From Pseudomonas chlororaphis subsp. aurantiaca (GTDB lineage: Bacteria; Pseudomonadota; Gammaproteobacteria; Pseudomonadales; Pseudomonadaceae), in contig NZ_CP059162.1 in NCBI RefSeq assembly GCF_013466605.1, positions 372,001 to 436,000 on the forward strand: a stretch of 64,000 nucleotides of DNA, written 5' to 3'. Below are positions 27,865 to 36,209 of the stretch, piece by piece. The notes under the pieces are model-generated. The model saw only the letters and a list, made by a program, of their open reading frames with translations. It was not told where the DNA came from and did not search any database. The number at the start of each line of letters is the position of its first letter. Position 1 is the stretch's first letter. The position numbers and the translations under genes are program-made.

Positions 27865-29076
27865 TTATCCACGTTCCGCCAGCAGCATCAGGTTGCGTGG
27901 GGTGAGCGGTGCCGGGCAGAACAGGCCCAGTTGCACGCGATAACCCTGTTCCTGCAAAAACAGTGCGCGATCGAGCACCAGCCACAGCTCCAAGGGGCGG
28001 CGGAACAGGCCGCGCAGCAGCTCCAGGTTGCGCACCTGGGCCAGGCGCTGCCAGCCGGCGGCTTCCAGCGCCGGCCAGTCCCGCGAGCCGACTGTGGATA
28101 AGTGCTTGAGGGCTGCCAGGTCGCGGCAGTAGTCGGCAAAGGGTTTGTCCAGCCAGCTGGCGGGCAGCGACGGGGTGGGCAGATACTCATCGACCCCGCG
28201 CAGCCGGCGTTGCAGCAGGTCGAAGGCCAGGCGCCGGGCCATGGAGCTGTCGCGCTGGCGGCGCACCCGGGCGCCGGCGGTGACGGTCTCGCTCAGGGGC
28301 AGGCCCAGGTCGTCGAGGGACAGTTGCAGCGCCGAGCCCTTGGCCGGGCCGGAAAGCGGCTGGTACTCGGCGTGGCTGATGCGGTTGTAGCAGCAGGGCG
28401 CGATGGCCAGTTGGCGACAGCCGCGCTCGCTGGCCAGCTGCATCAGGCGCACATGCAGGTCGCCACAGGCATGCAGGGCCACCGGGGTGTGTTCGGTGCT
28501 CAGGCGGCCAGCGGCGTCGGCGGCGAGCACGTCCTGCTGCAGGTGGCTGACCGCCAGCCGATGGTGTTCGCTCAGTTGCCGGCCGCTGGCGACCAGGGCC
28601 GGATCGTACTCCAGGCAGGTCAGCTGTTGCCCGGGTTGCAGCAGGCGGCGGCCGAGGTGGCCCTTGCCCGAACACCAATCCAGCCAGTGGCCGGGGGCCT
28701 GGGTGAATTCCAGGCAGGCGGCGAAGGCTTCGATCTGTTGCCATTTACGCCCGGGCACATCGACATTGAGGCGTTGGCGGGCGGCAGGCACTTCGTGCGT
28801 CGGCAGCTCGGCCACGGCGCCCAGCGCGGCGGCGGTCCGTGCCAGATCGGGGAAGGGCGCGGGGGCATCGAGCAGCTCGGGGTGGTTATGGCTGGCTTCG
28901 GCGTCGTCCAGGCTGCGCTGGCGCAGCCATTGGGCGAGTTCGCGGTGCTGGGTTTCCCAGGGCAACTGCAACTCGGTGAAGGGGCGCGGACGCCAGAGCT
29001 GCTGATGGTCGAACAGGAAGCGGTCCAGGGCCTGGAAGCGGGTGAGGAGTTCGGGGCCTTGGAGGATGGAGGGCAT
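27865..29076 (-). CDS. SAM-dependent methyltransferase (METTL25/rRNA-methylase-like)
   Basis: A 403-residue protein. The centre holds the SAM motif WLDWCSGKGHLGRRLL (about 130-145), ACLEFTQAPGH before it, TCLEYDPALVASGRQL (acidic loop) and VALHACGDLHVRLM then AIAPCCYNRI. The HACGDL/PCCY pattern is shared with METTL25-type and small-subunit methyltransferase-like proteins in which the Cys pair may bind substrate. N- and C-terminal parts are helical. Target unknown, probably RNA or protein. Monocistronic, with REP elements at its 5' side. Confidence 0.75.
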   Translation of the reverse strand: MPSILQGPELLTRFQALDRFLFDHQQLWRPRPFTELQLPWETQHRELAQWLRQRSLDDAEASHNHPELLDAPAPFPDLARTAAALGAVAELPTHEVPAARQRLNVDVPGRKWQQIEAFAACLEFTQAPGHWLDWCSGKGHLGRRLLQPGQQLTCLEYDPALVASGRQLSEHHRLAVSHLQQDVLAADAAGRLSTEHTPVALHACGDLHVRLMQLASERGCRQLAIAPCCYNRISHAEYQPLSGPAKGSALQLSLDDLGLPLSETVTAGARVRRQRDSSMARRLAFDLLQRRLRGVDEYLPTPSLPASWLDKPFADYCRDLAALKHLSTVGSRDWPALEAAGWQRLAQVRNLELLRGLFRRPLELWLVLDRALFLQEQGYRVQLGLFCPAPLTPRNLMLLAERG

Positions 29077-29100
29077 GGTGGGTGGCTCAGGGGTGGTCCG

Positions 29101-29189
29101 TGGGAGCGAGGTTTACCCGCGATGAACGATAGCTCGGTGGATCAGATGATCCGCGGCGTTCTTATCGCGGGCAAGACGCGCTCCTACAG
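29101..29189. repeat. REP doublet (REPIN, family A)
   Basis: GGGAGCGAGGTTTACCCGCG at the left and the inverted copy TCGCGGGCAAGACGCGCTCC at the right enclose about 40 bp. Located between the ABC transporter operon and the methyltransferase gene. Confidence 0.75.
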
Positions 29190-29200
29190 AAGCAGTGCGT

Positions 29201-29890
29201 TCAGCGGCCTTGGCACTGCTCGACGCGCAGCCAGCGTTCCAGCAGCTTGAAGCCTTGCACCAGCACGTAGGACATCAGCAGATAGAACACCCCGGCGGCG
29301 AAGAAGATCTCCACCGGCAGGTAGGTGCGGGCGATGATGGTGCGGGCCATGCCGGTCAGTTCCAGCAGGGTCACGGTGCTGGCCAGGGCGCTGGCCTTGA
29401 GCATCAGGATCACTTCGTTGCTGTAGGCCGGCAGGCCGATGCGCGCGGCCCGGGGCAGGATGATGTAGAACAGCGCCTTGGGCTTGGACATGCCCAGCGC
29501 CCGAGCCGCTTCGATCTCGCCCGGCGGGATGGCCTGGATCGCCCCGCGCAGGATCTCGGCGATATAGGCCGCGGTATGCAGGGTCATGGTGGCGGTGGCG
29601 CACCAGAACGGATCGCGCAAGTATGGCCACATCGCGCTGTTACGCACCGCGTCGAACTGCGCCAGGCCGTAGTAGACCAGGAACAATTGCACCAGCAGTG
29701 GCGTGCCGCGGAAGAAGAAAATGTAGGCATAGGGCAGGGCGCGCACATACCACAGGCGCGACGAGCGGGCGATGCCCAGCGGAATGGCCAGCAGCAGGCC
29801 GGCGATGACCGCGATGGCCACCAGTTCCAGGGTCAGCGTGGCGCCCTGGGCCAGCTTGGGCAGCCACTTGATGATCACTTCCCAGTTCAT
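29201..29890 (-). CDS. basic amino acid ABC transporter permease (HisM-type)
   Basis: A 229-residue inner-membrane permease of the polar amino acid family, one half of the channel for lysine/arginine/ornithine/histidine uptake. Five predicted helices; the cytoplasmic EAA loop that docks to the ATPase is EIEAARALGMSKPKALFYII. FRGTPLLVQLFLVYYGLAQF is typical of HisM/ArtM. The start MNWEVIIKWLPKLAQGA overlaps the preceding permease's stop as ATGA, which rules out longer readings. Last gene of the four-gene operon on the minus strand. Confidence 0.92.
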   Translation of the reverse strand: MNWEVIIKWLPKLAQGATLTLELVAIAVIAGLLLAIPLGIARSSRLWYVRALPYAYIFFFRGTPLLVQLFLVYYGLAQFDAVRNSAMWPYLRDPFWCATATMTLHTAAYIAEILRGAIQAIPPGEIEAARALGMSKPKALFYIILPRAARIGLPAYSNEVILMLKASALASTVTLLELTGMARTIIARTYLPVEIFFAAGVFYLLMSYVLVQGFKLLERWLRVEQCQGR

Positions 29891-30582
29891 GAAGCGCTCC
29901 TCGCGAAGCCGCGAGCGGCGCGTTTTTCCAGGAAGTGCATGCCGGTCATGGCCAGCACGGTCAGGCCCAGGTACATGAAGGCCGCCACCATATAGAAGGT
30001 GAAGGGTTGCTTGGACACGGTCACGGCGATCTGCGAGTGGCGCATGATTTCTTCCAGGCCGATCACCGACACCAGCGCGGTGTCCTTCATCAGGATCATG
30101 AACAGGTTGCCCAGGCCCGGCAGGGCGATACGCCACATCTGCGGCATGATCAGCTTGGTGAAGATCCGCCATTTCGACAGGCCCAGGGCCACGCCGGCCT
30201 CACGATGGCCCTTGGGGATGGCGAGGATCGCGCCACGGAACACTTCGGTGGCGTAGGCGCCGAAGCACAGGCCGAGGGCGATGACCCCGGCGGCAAAGGC
30301 GTTGAGCTCCAGCTCCGAGTTGCCGAAGAACTCACCCAGGGCGCGCATCAGGTTGACGGTGCCGAAGTAGATCAGCAGCACCCAGAGCAGCTCGGGAACG
30401 CCGCGCACCAGGGTCGAATAGGTGCCGCCAAGCCATTGCAGTGGCTTGTACGGGGAAGTCTTGGCCAAGGCACCGAGCAGGCCGAGCACCAGCCCCAGGC
30501 ACAGCGCCGAAAGAGCCAGCTTGACGGTCATCAGCGCGCCAGCGGCGAGCGCCGGGCCGAATCCGTAGAGATCGATATTCAT
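29887..30582 (-). CDS. basic amino acid ABC transporter permease (HisQ-type)
   Basis: A 231-residue inner-membrane permease, partner of the downstream HisM-type protein. It starts MNIDLYGFGPALAAGALMTV; the EAA loop is HREAGVALGLSKWRIFTKLI, and VRGVPELLWVLLIYFGTVNL is the conserved family segment. Lies 78 bp downstream of the binding-protein gene, with a hairpin between (30621-30644). Homologous to HisQ/ArtQ and to the PA5154/PA5155 type pair of P. aeruginosa at the same chromosomal position. Confidence 0.92.
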   Translation of the reverse strand: MNIDLYGFGPALAAGALMTVKLALSALCLGLVLGLLGALAKTSPYKPLQWLGGTYSTLVRGVPELLWVLLIYFGTVNLMRALGEFFGNSELELNAFAAGVIALGLCFGAYATEVFRGAILAIPKGHREAGVALGLSKWRIFTKLIMPQMWRIALPGLGNLFMILMKDTALVSVIGLEEIMRHSQIAVTVSKQPFTFYMVAAFMYLGLTVLAMTGMHFLEKRAARGFARSAS

Positions 30583-30620
30583 GGATGGTTATTCAAGTCG
30601 CGGCAGGCTTTGCTAAGGAC

Positions 30621-30644
30621 CGGCGCTCTCGGGGGAGGGCGCCG
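30621..30644 (-). other. intercistronic hairpin between binding-protein and permease genes
   Basis: CGGCGC and GCGCCG flank a 12-base loop rich in C on the minus-strand RNA. Hairpins here commonly protect the 3' end of the abundant binding-protein message and lower permease expression. There is no T-run. Confidence 0.5.
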
Positions 30645-30660
30645 GGCAGGCCAGTCAGTA

Positions 30661-31416
30661 TCAGTAGATGCTGAACGGGAAGTACTTGTCGTTGATCTTC
30701 TTGTAGGTGCCGTCAGCCACGATTTCTTTCAGCGCGGCGTTGAGCTTCTCGCGGATCGGATCGTTCTTGCGCACGGCGATGCCGATCTTGTCGCTTTCTT
30801 CAACCGGGTCGCCCTTGAACTCGTAAGGCTTGCCCGCTTCGCTTTTCAGCCACTCGTAGTTGACGTACTTGTCGGCCAGGATCGCGTCCAGGCGGCCCGA
30901 AGTCAGGTCGAGGAAGGCGTTTTCCTGAGTGTCGTAGAGCTTGATGGTGATGTCGTCGCCCAGGTTGTCTTCCAGCCAGGTGCCGGCCAGGGTGGCACGC
31001 TGCGCACCGATGATCTTGCCCTTGAGGGAAGCCTTGTCGGTCTTGAAGTCGGCCTTGTCCTTGGGGGCGATGAACTGCAGCTTGTTGGAGTAGTACGGGT
31101 CGGTGAAGTCCACCGCCTGCTTGCGCTCGTCGGTGATCGACATCGAGGAGATCAGGAAGTCGAACTTCTTGGCGTTCAGGGCCGGGATGATGCCGTCCCA
31201 GTCGGAGGTGACCACTTCGCACTCGACTTTCATCTTGGCGCACAGGGCGTCGCCGATGTCTTTGTCGAAGCCGACGACCTGGCCGCTGGCATCCTTGTTG
31301 TTGAACGGCGGGTAGGCCGCTTCGATGCCCATCTTCAGTTTGTCGGCGGCCATCGCATTGGCCGAGAACACCAGAGTGGCGGCAGCGGCCAGGAGGAATT
31401 TCTTATAGCTCTGCAT
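30661..31416 (-). CDS. periplasmic lysine/arginine/ornithine-type binding protein
   Basis: A 251-residue solute-binding protein. Signal peptide MQSYKKFLLAAAATLVFSAN ending AMA; the mature part opens DKLKMGIEAAYPPFNNKDAS and carries GFDKDIGDALCAKM, SDWDGIIPALNAKKFDFLIS and YSNKLQFIAPK. This is the HisJ/LAO/ArgT pattern, including a short Cys pair (ALCAKMKVEC) that may form a disulfide as in HisJ. The start codon is chosen for the signal peptide; a longer frame would read through the intergenic gap. Second gene of the operon, 13 bp after the ATPase gene. Confidence 0.92.
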   Translation of the reverse strand: MQSYKKFLLAAAATLVFSANAMAADKLKMGIEAAYPPFNNKDASGQVVGFDKDIGDALCAKMKVECEVVTSDWDGIIPALNAKKFDFLISSMSITDERKQAVDFTDPYYSNKLQFIAPKDKADFKTDKASLKGKIIGAQRATLAGTWLEDNLGDDITIKLYDTQENAFLDLTSGRLDAILADKYVNYEWLKSEAGKPYEFKGDPVEESDKIGIAVRKNDPIREKLNAALKEIVADGTYKKINDKYFPFSIY

Positions 31417-31429
31417 GCGTGTTGCTCCG

Positions 31430-32203
31430 TTAGCGGTTGCTGGACATGAATTGTTTGCAGCGCGCCGAAAGCGGGTTCTCGAACACCTGCTGTGGCGATC
31501 CTTGCTCTTCCACCAGGCCCTGGTGCAGGAACACCACTTCACTGGAAACCTGACGGGCAAAGCTCATTTCGTGGGTGACCAGCAGCATGGTCCGGCCTTC
31601 TTCGGCCAGGGCGCGGATCACGTTGAGCACTTCCTGGACCATTTCCGGGTCCAGTGCCGAGGTCGGCTCGTCGAACAGGATGACTTTGGGTTGCATCGCC
31701 AGGGTGCGGGCGATGGCGGCGCGTTGCTGCTGGCCGCCGGAGAGCTGGGCCGGGTAAGCATGGCGCTTGTCAGCGATACCGACCTTGGCCAGTAGCGCCT
31801 CGGCCACTTCGATGGCTTCGGCCTTGCTCTGGCCGAGCACCCGGCGCGGGGCTTCGATGATGTTGTCGAGCACACTCATGTGCGGCCAGAGGTTGAAGTT
31901 CTGGAACACGAAGCCGATTTCGCTGCGCAGGCGGTTGATCTGCTTGCCGTCGGCGGCGACCAGTTCGCCGTTCTTGGCGGCCTTGAGCTTGAGTTCTTCG
32001 CCGGCCACCAGGATCTGGCCCTGGTGCGGGTTTTCCAGGAGGTTGATGCAACGCAGGAAGGTGGACTTGCCGGAACCGGAGGAACCTAGGATCGAGATCA
32101 CATCGCCGTCGCGTGCGGTCAGCGAGACACCCTTGAGTACCTCCAGCGAGCCGTACCGTTTGTGCAAGTTGCGGATTTCAAGCGCGGGCGTGGCCTCAGC
32201 CAT
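31430..32203 (-). CDS. amino acid ABC transporter ATPase (HisP-type)
   Basis: A 257-residue ATP-binding subunit. Walker A GSSGSGKST, Q-loop FVFQNFNLWPHMSVLDNI, signature LSGGQQQRAAIAR and Walker B VILFDEPTSALDPE with the switch His in LLVTHEMSFAR. MAEATPALEIRNLHKRYGSL is the N terminus. First gene of the four-gene operon ATPase - binding protein - HisQ - HisM. The order and position match a basic amino acid uptake operon conserved at this site in Pseudomonas. Regulation by ArgR is plausible but I found no clear site. Confidence 0.93.
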   Translation of the reverse strand: MAEATPALEIRNLHKRYGSLEVLKGVSLTARDGDVISILGSSGSGKSTFLRCINLLENPHQGQILVAGEELKLKAAKNGELVAADGKQINRLRSEIGFVFQNFNLWPHMSVLDNIIEAPRRVLGQSKAEAIEVAEALLAKVGIADKRHAYPAQLSGGQQQRAAIARTLAMQPKVILFDEPTSALDPEMVQEVLNVIRALAEEGRTMLLVTHEMSFARQVSSEVVFLHQGLVEEQGSPQQVFENPLSARCKQFMSSNR

Positions 32204-32489
32204 GTGCGGTCCTCATGAGTTCATTGCGCTCCTGCTGGTAGCGGCTTTCCTGGCGAGGCGCCAACCTAGCATAGCGTTCGAATGACAGCCAACAGCGCTT
32301 CAGGGTGTAAGCAGACGGCGTGTGACAGGTTGTCGCATCGGCACAGCAGACTGTCGCCCCATCAACAACCGAACGCCCGTTTGAACCCTGTTCCCAGCGG
32401 GTGTCGCGTAAAAAAAGGCGCGATGGTGCCAGCTTTGGCCGGGTGTTGGAAGGGTAAAACGGCCAAAGGTTGCGTATCCGCCCTCTATT

Positions 32490-32502
32490 TGTGCGTCGCA
32501 CA
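32490..32502. promoter_or_regulatory. palindrome TGTGCG-T-CGCACA, candidate enhancer site
   Basis: A perfect 13-bp odd palindrome about 150 bp upstream of the predicted sigma-54 promoter of the permease gene, the distance at which sigma-54 activators bind. The binding protein is unknown. Confidence 0.45.
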
Positions 32503-32555
32503 CTTTTTGTGTGTGTTTCTGGTGCGTTGGTTCGTTCTGCGGATGGGTGGTGCGG

Positions 32556-32571
32556 TAACGTTCTGGCGCAA
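32556..32571 (+). repeat. TAACGTTCTGGCGCAA, first of two direct repeats
   Basis: Matches TAACATTTTGGCGCAA at 32641-32656 in 14 of 16 positions, 85 bp apart. The second copy overlaps the sigma-54 -24 element. This copy has the GG but no GC ten bases on, so it is not itself a sigma-54 promoter. Confidence 0.45.
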
Positions 32572-32647
32572 GGCCATTAATCTCAAGGACTTGCGATCAT
32601 CCATCGGTCGCCTTCGCAGGCCGCGCCGACCGGGAACCTGTAACATT

Positions 32648-32664
32648 TTGGCGCAAATCTTGCG
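32648..32664 (+). promoter_or_regulatory. sigma-54 (RpoN) promoter of the GabP-type permease gene
   Basis: TTGGCGCAAATCTTGCG has the invariant GG (32650-32651) and GC (32662-32663) exactly ten bases apart, with TTGC at -12. A transcript would begin near 32675, giving a leader of about 95 nt. RpoN control is usual for amino acid and GABA uptake in Pseudomonas. Confidence 0.6.
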
Positions 32665-32768
32665 TAAGAAATAAAAAACGCCCTGTTGGATTCTTTTTAC
32701 GACTGCCTGTGTGAAAGGAAAAGCCAGGCCGGGCGGACGCTTTCGCTTCTTTGCAAAAGGTAGTTTCA

Positions 32769-34166
32769 ATGAGCAGTACGCAGACCTCCAATGACCTCGA
32801 ACAGGGGCTCAAACCGCGGCATGTCACCATGCTGTCGATCGCCGGGGTAATTGGCGCCGGGCTGTTCGTCGGTTCCGGCCACGCCATCGCCGAAGCCGGC
32901 CCTGCCGTGCTGCTGGCCTATGCGGCCGCGGGCACCCTGGTGGTGCTGGTGATGCGCATGCTGGCCGAAATGGCCGTCGCCTCGCCGGACACGGGTTCCT
33001 TCTCGACTTATGCCGACCGCGCCATCGGCCACTGGGCCGGCTTCACCATCGGCTGGCTGTACTGGTGGTTCTGGGTGCTGGTGATTCCGCTGGAGGCCAA
33101 CGCCGCCGCGACCATCCTGCATGCCTGGTTCCCTGACATCGCGATCTGGGCGTTCACCCTGGTGATCACCTTGCTGCTGACCGCGACCAACCTGTTCAGC
33201 GTGAAGAACTACGGTGAGTTCGAGTTCTGGTTCGCCCTGATCAAGGTCGTGGCGATCATCGGCTTCGTGGTGTTCGGCCTGTTGGCGATCTTCGGCCTGC
33301 TGCCGACCAGCAATGTCAGCGGCGTGTCGCACCTGTTCGATACCCAGGGCTTTTTGCCCAACGGCATGGGCGCGGTACTCGCCGCCATGCTGACCACCAT
33401 GTTCTCGTTCATGGGCACCGAGATCGTCACCATCGCCGCCGCCGAGTCGAAGAATCCGGGCCAGCAGATCAGCAAGGCCACCAACTCGGTGATCTGGCGG
33501 ATCGGCCTGTTCTATCTGGTGTCGATCTTTATCGTCGTGTCGCTGGTGCCGTGGAATGACCCGAGCCTGGCCCAGGTCGGTTCCTACCAGACCGTGCTCG
33601 ACCGCATGGGCATCCCCAACGCCAAGCTGATCGTCGATCTGGTGGTGCTGGTGGCGGTGACCAGTTGCCTGAATTCGGCGCTCTACACTGCCTCGCGCAT
33701 GTTGTTCTCCCTGGGCAAGCGTGGCGACGCCCCGGCCGCGGCCAAGCGCACCAACAGCAGCGGCACGCCTTACTGGGCGGTGATCCTGTCCACCGCAGCT
33801 GCCTTCCTCGCGGTGTTCGCCAACTACGTGGCGCCAGCCGCGGTGTTCGAGTTCCTGCTGGCCAGTTCCGGCGCCATCGCCTTGCTGGTGTACCTGGTGA
33901 TCGCGGTATCGCAACTGCGCATGCGCCAGAAGCGCACTGCCGCTGGCGAGAAGATCGCCTTCCGCATGTGGCTGTTCCCGGGCCTGACTTACGCGGTGAT
34001 CGTGTTCATCGTCGGGGTGCTGACCATCATGCTGTTCCAGGAAGGGCACCGCATGGAGATCATCGCCACCGGCCTGCTGAGCATCATCGTGATCGCGGCG
34101 GGCCTGCTGGTGGCCCGTCGGCGCAAGCTGGAGAAGCAGGCGGCCGGAGTGTTGAGCCGCGCCTGA
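32769..34166 (+). CDS. gabP: APC-family permease, GabP type
   Basis: Twelve-helix amino acid permease, 465 residues, of the AAT branch of the APC superfamily; closest by eye to 4-aminobutyrate permease GabP. It begins MSSTQTSNDLEQGLKPRHVT, then the first helix motif MLSIAGVIGAGLFVGSGHAI and SFSTYADRAIGHWAGFTIGW, and has FSFMGTEIVTIAAAESKNPG and SRMLFSLGKRGDAPA. Length equals GabP. AAGG lies nine bases before the ATG at 32769; an in-frame codon six residues earlier has no ribosome-binding site. Related permeases for other amino acids share these motifs, so the substrate is probable, not certain. Preceded by a predicted sigma-54 promoter. Confidence 0.8.
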   Translation: MSSTQTSNDLEQGLKPRHVTMLSIAGVIGAGLFVGSGHAIAEAGPAVLLAYAAAGTLVVLVMRMLAEMAVASPDTGSFSTYADRAIGHWAGFTIGWLYWWFWVLVIPLEANAAATILHAWFPDIAIWAFTLVITLLLTATNLFSVKNYGEFEFWFALIKVVAIIGFVVFGLLAIFGLLPTSNVSGVSHLFDTQGFLPNGMGAVLAAMLTTMFSFMGTEIVTIAAAESKNPGQQISKATNSVIWRIGLFYLVSIFIVVSLVPWNDPSLAQVGSYQTVLDRMGIPNAKLIVDLVVLVAVTSCLNSALYTASRMLFSLGKRGDAPAAAKRTNSSGTPYWAVILSTAAAFLAVFANYVAPAAVFEFLLASSGAIALLVYLVIAVSQLRMRQKRTAAGEKIAFRMWLFPGLTYAVIVFIVGVLTIMLFQEGHRMEIIATGLLSIIVIAAGLLVARRRKLEKQAAGVLSRA

Positions 34167-34182
34167 GTCTTTCCCGGTAAGC

Positions 34183-34218
34183 AAAAAGGCCGCTGTCAGC
34201 GATGACAGCGGCCTTTTT
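34183..34218 (+). terminator. intrinsic terminator of gabP
   Basis: AAAAAGGCCGCTGTC and GACAGCGGCCTTTTT form a 15-bp perfect stem around AGCGAT, 16 bp after the stop codon. Confidence 0.92.
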
Positions 34219-34239
34219 TGTGGTCTGTACCGACGCTTT

Positions 34240-34300
34240 CGCGGGCAAGCCTCGCTCCTACGGATCACCTTCATCTGTGGGAGCGAGGCTTGCTCGCGAT
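34240..34300. repeat. REP doublet (REPIN, family A)
   Basis: CGCGGGCAAGCCTCGCTCCT and its inverted copy GGGAGCGAGGCTTGCTCGCG face each other across about 20 bp, a textbook REPIN. Confidence 0.85.
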
Positions 34301-34349
34301 CATGATCGAATATTCAACACAGCAGTGAGGGCCGTGCAGGGACGCGTTG

Positions 34350-34374
34350 TAGTCGCTGGCTGCGCCAGCGGCTA
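34350..34374. repeat. short hairpin related to REP family B
   Basis: TAGTCGCTGGC and GCCAGCGGCTA pair with one mismatch around TGC; the outer sequence resembles the TGTAGCCGCTG family B end. Located just after the stop of the minus-strand gene at 34391. Confidence 0.5.
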
Positions 34375-34390
34375 CAGATCGTGTTGAGCC

Positions 34391-34789
34391 TTATTTCTGC
34401 ATCAGTGCTTGCGAGGCGGCCAGGTAAGCGGCCTGGAATTCCGGGCTTTCGATCCAGGCCAGGGCGCCGGCCTCGTCGGTCTCGGTGGACCACTGGCGGT
34501 ACTCGATCAGAGCGGCAAGGATGAAGTCCATGGCGCCTTCCTCGCCTTCCTGCTCGTAGACGATCTCCAGCAGCGGGTCTTCCAGGAACGCCGCGCACAT
34601 CGCCTGCTGGCTGGTCTTCTCGGCGTCGATCATCTTCTTGAACAGTTCGGTCAGGTCCACCGATTCGAAGTCGATGCGGTCGTCGTTCGGGTCCAGCTCC
34701 ACCGGGGCGGCGTTGCGCTGGGTGCGGTTCTGCTTGGCCTTGGTTTTCGCCCGCTGGGCTCTTTTGTGTTGCTTGTTCGCAGATGCCAT
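34391..34789 (-). CDS. conserved hypothetical protein with basic N terminus
   Basis: A 132-residue cytoplasmic protein. The first 27 residues are strongly basic (MASANKQHKRAQRAKTKAKQ), then the protein becomes acidic and helical (IDFESVDLTELFKKMIDAEK, LLEIVYEQEGEEGAMDFILA). I do not recognise a catalytic motif. The basic tail suggests nucleic acid or ribosome contact, which is inference. AAGG ten bases before the ATG; a longer reading upstream would start in a GC-rich gap. Monocistronic. Confidence 0.7.
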   Translation of the reverse strand: MASANKQHKRAQRAKTKAKQNRTQRNAAPVELDPNDDRIDFESVDLTELFKKMIDAEKTSQQAMCAAFLEDPLLEIVYEQEGEEGAMDFILAALIEYRQWSTETDEAGALAWIESPEFQAAYLAASQALMQK

Positions 34790-34893
34790 GGGCGTCGTAC
34801 CTTTTGCGCAAATAGGAGGGCCGGGCATCGATACCGCGTCCGGCCTGGCTTTGAGGCGGCAGAGGATGCCAGTAAATGCGCCGCCTGGCACGC

Positions 34894-35859
34894 TCAACGG
34901 CTACCGCTGATCAGGCGTCCCGGCGCATCCGTGGGCAACGCCGCGTGTTGCAGCCAGGCCAGGGCGATCGGCCACAGGCGGTCCTGGTAATGGCTGCGGA
35001 AAAACGCGAAGTGCCCGACTTCCTGCTCGCCGACATCTTCGGGTTCGATGCGCCAATGGCTGCGCTGGCTGGCCGTGAAGTAGTCCAGCAGGCGCTCGAT
35101 GTCCGGCACGGTACCGTAAGGGTCGTCGCTGATGCTGATGGCCAGCAGCTGCGCCTTGACCCGGGCGAAGGGCAGCGCCGGGTCCCGGCGCGCCAGATCG
35201 CGCCCGCTGGGCCGTCGTTGATAGTGCGCGGTGGGCGTGGCCCAGTCGCGCACCACGCCGGCGGGAGTGTCCTCCAGCCAGCCCAGGCGCTTGCCGGGGA
35301 AGTAGCCGTAAATCGCCGTCAGCAGCGGCATCACGACATGCCATTTGCCCAGCATGCGCCAGCGGCTCTCTGGAGCGTAATCGCGCCAGTAGGCGAACTG
35401 CGCGCCTACGGTCACCACGCGGCGGATCAGTTGCCCGGACGCCCCCAGCCCCGCTGCGCAACCGCCGAAGCTGTGCCCGACCACATCGATGGGCTGGCCG
35501 GGGAATTCCCGTTGCGCGCGTTGCAGCATGGCTTCGAAGTCCAGGCTGCCCCAGTCCGACCAGGACGCCTTCAACTTGCGCATCGAGGCCGGCCGCGACT
35601 CGCCGATGCCGCGATAATCGTAGGTGATGACATCGAAGCCATGGCTGAACAGGTAATCGGCGAACCGCGAGTAGTGCCGGCAGCGCACGGAGGTGGCGGC
35701 ATTGATGATCACCACCGGGCGCGCGGGAGCCGGTTCGGCACGGCGCCAGGTGAAGCCGCCCAGCACGAAGCCGTCGGCGGCGGGCTCGCGGAAGGCCGTG
35801 CCGGGGCTGCTGGCCGTGCTGGCCGGGTGCAGGGGCGAAGGCGGGGATTGCACGGTCAT
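34894..35859 (-). CDS. alpha/beta hydrolase
   Basis: A 321-residue alpha/beta-hydrolase-fold protein. VVIINAATSVRCRHYSRFAD covers the oxyanion strand, DVITYDYRGIGESRP the conserved Asp-x-Arg-Gly turn, and VVGHSFGGCAAGL the nucleophile elbow (G-x-S-x-G); the acid is probably in AISISDDPYGTV and the His in EVGHFAFFRSHY. No signal peptide, so cytoplasmic. The pattern matches the 'alpha/beta hydrolase family protein' (esterase-like, YheT-related) group; substrate unknown. Confidence 0.82.
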   Translation of the reverse strand: MTVQSPPSPLHPASTASSPGTAFREPAADGFVLGGFTWRRAEPAPARPVVIINAATSVRCRHYSRFADYLFSHGFDVITYDYRGIGESRPASMRKLKASWSDWGSLDFEAMLQRAQREFPGQPIDVVGHSFGGCAAGLGASGQLIRRVVTVGAQFAYWRDYAPESRWRMLGKWHVVMPLLTAIYGYFPGKRLGWLEDTPAGVVRDWATPTAHYQRRPSGRDLARRDPALPFARVKAQLLAISISDDPYGTVPDIERLLDYFTASQRSHWRIEPEDVGEQEVGHFAFFRSHYQDRLWPIALAWLQHAALPTDAPGRLISGSR

Positions 35860-36209
35860 CGGCGCTATTCCTTTGCGGGCGAAAAGGCGTGTCGGCTCTT
35901 TTTGGGTGCAAGCATTAATAACCGCCTTGTCCGCGCCGTGGCAACCGTCGGGATAGGCGCCGCGGCTAGGTACTTTTGGTTAAAAGCATCACACCGAATC
36001 GATCTAAACGGCCCGGAATCGGGGCGTACACTGACTATCAAGGCCCGCGGGCAAACCGCCCGACGGGCTTTTCATTCGAGCATCGCTTGCTGAAACGTGG
36101 CTGAGCCATTCGAGAGGAAAGGGGAGACCCGGACGCTGCCGCGCTGGGGGCTGGACTCTTGGCGGCGGCATCCCATTCAGTGGTTCGAGACGAACCGGGA
36201 GTGCTCATC
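35860..36209. other. divergent intergenic region
   Basis: 350 bp with no gene I can support. It must contain promoters for the hydrolase (minus) and the exported protein (plus). I see no strong motif beyond a GC-rich partial repeat near 36043-36070 (GCCCGCGGGC...CCCGACGGGC). Confidence 0.4.

Larger units (their letters stand above)
32204..32768. other. divergent control region, ABC operon / gabP
   Basis: No gene supported in these 565 bp. The left part must carry the ABC operon promoter (minus). The right part carries a 13-bp palindrome, two copies of TAACrTTyTGGCGCAA and a sigma-54 promoter in front of the permease gene, described separately. Confidence 0.6.
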
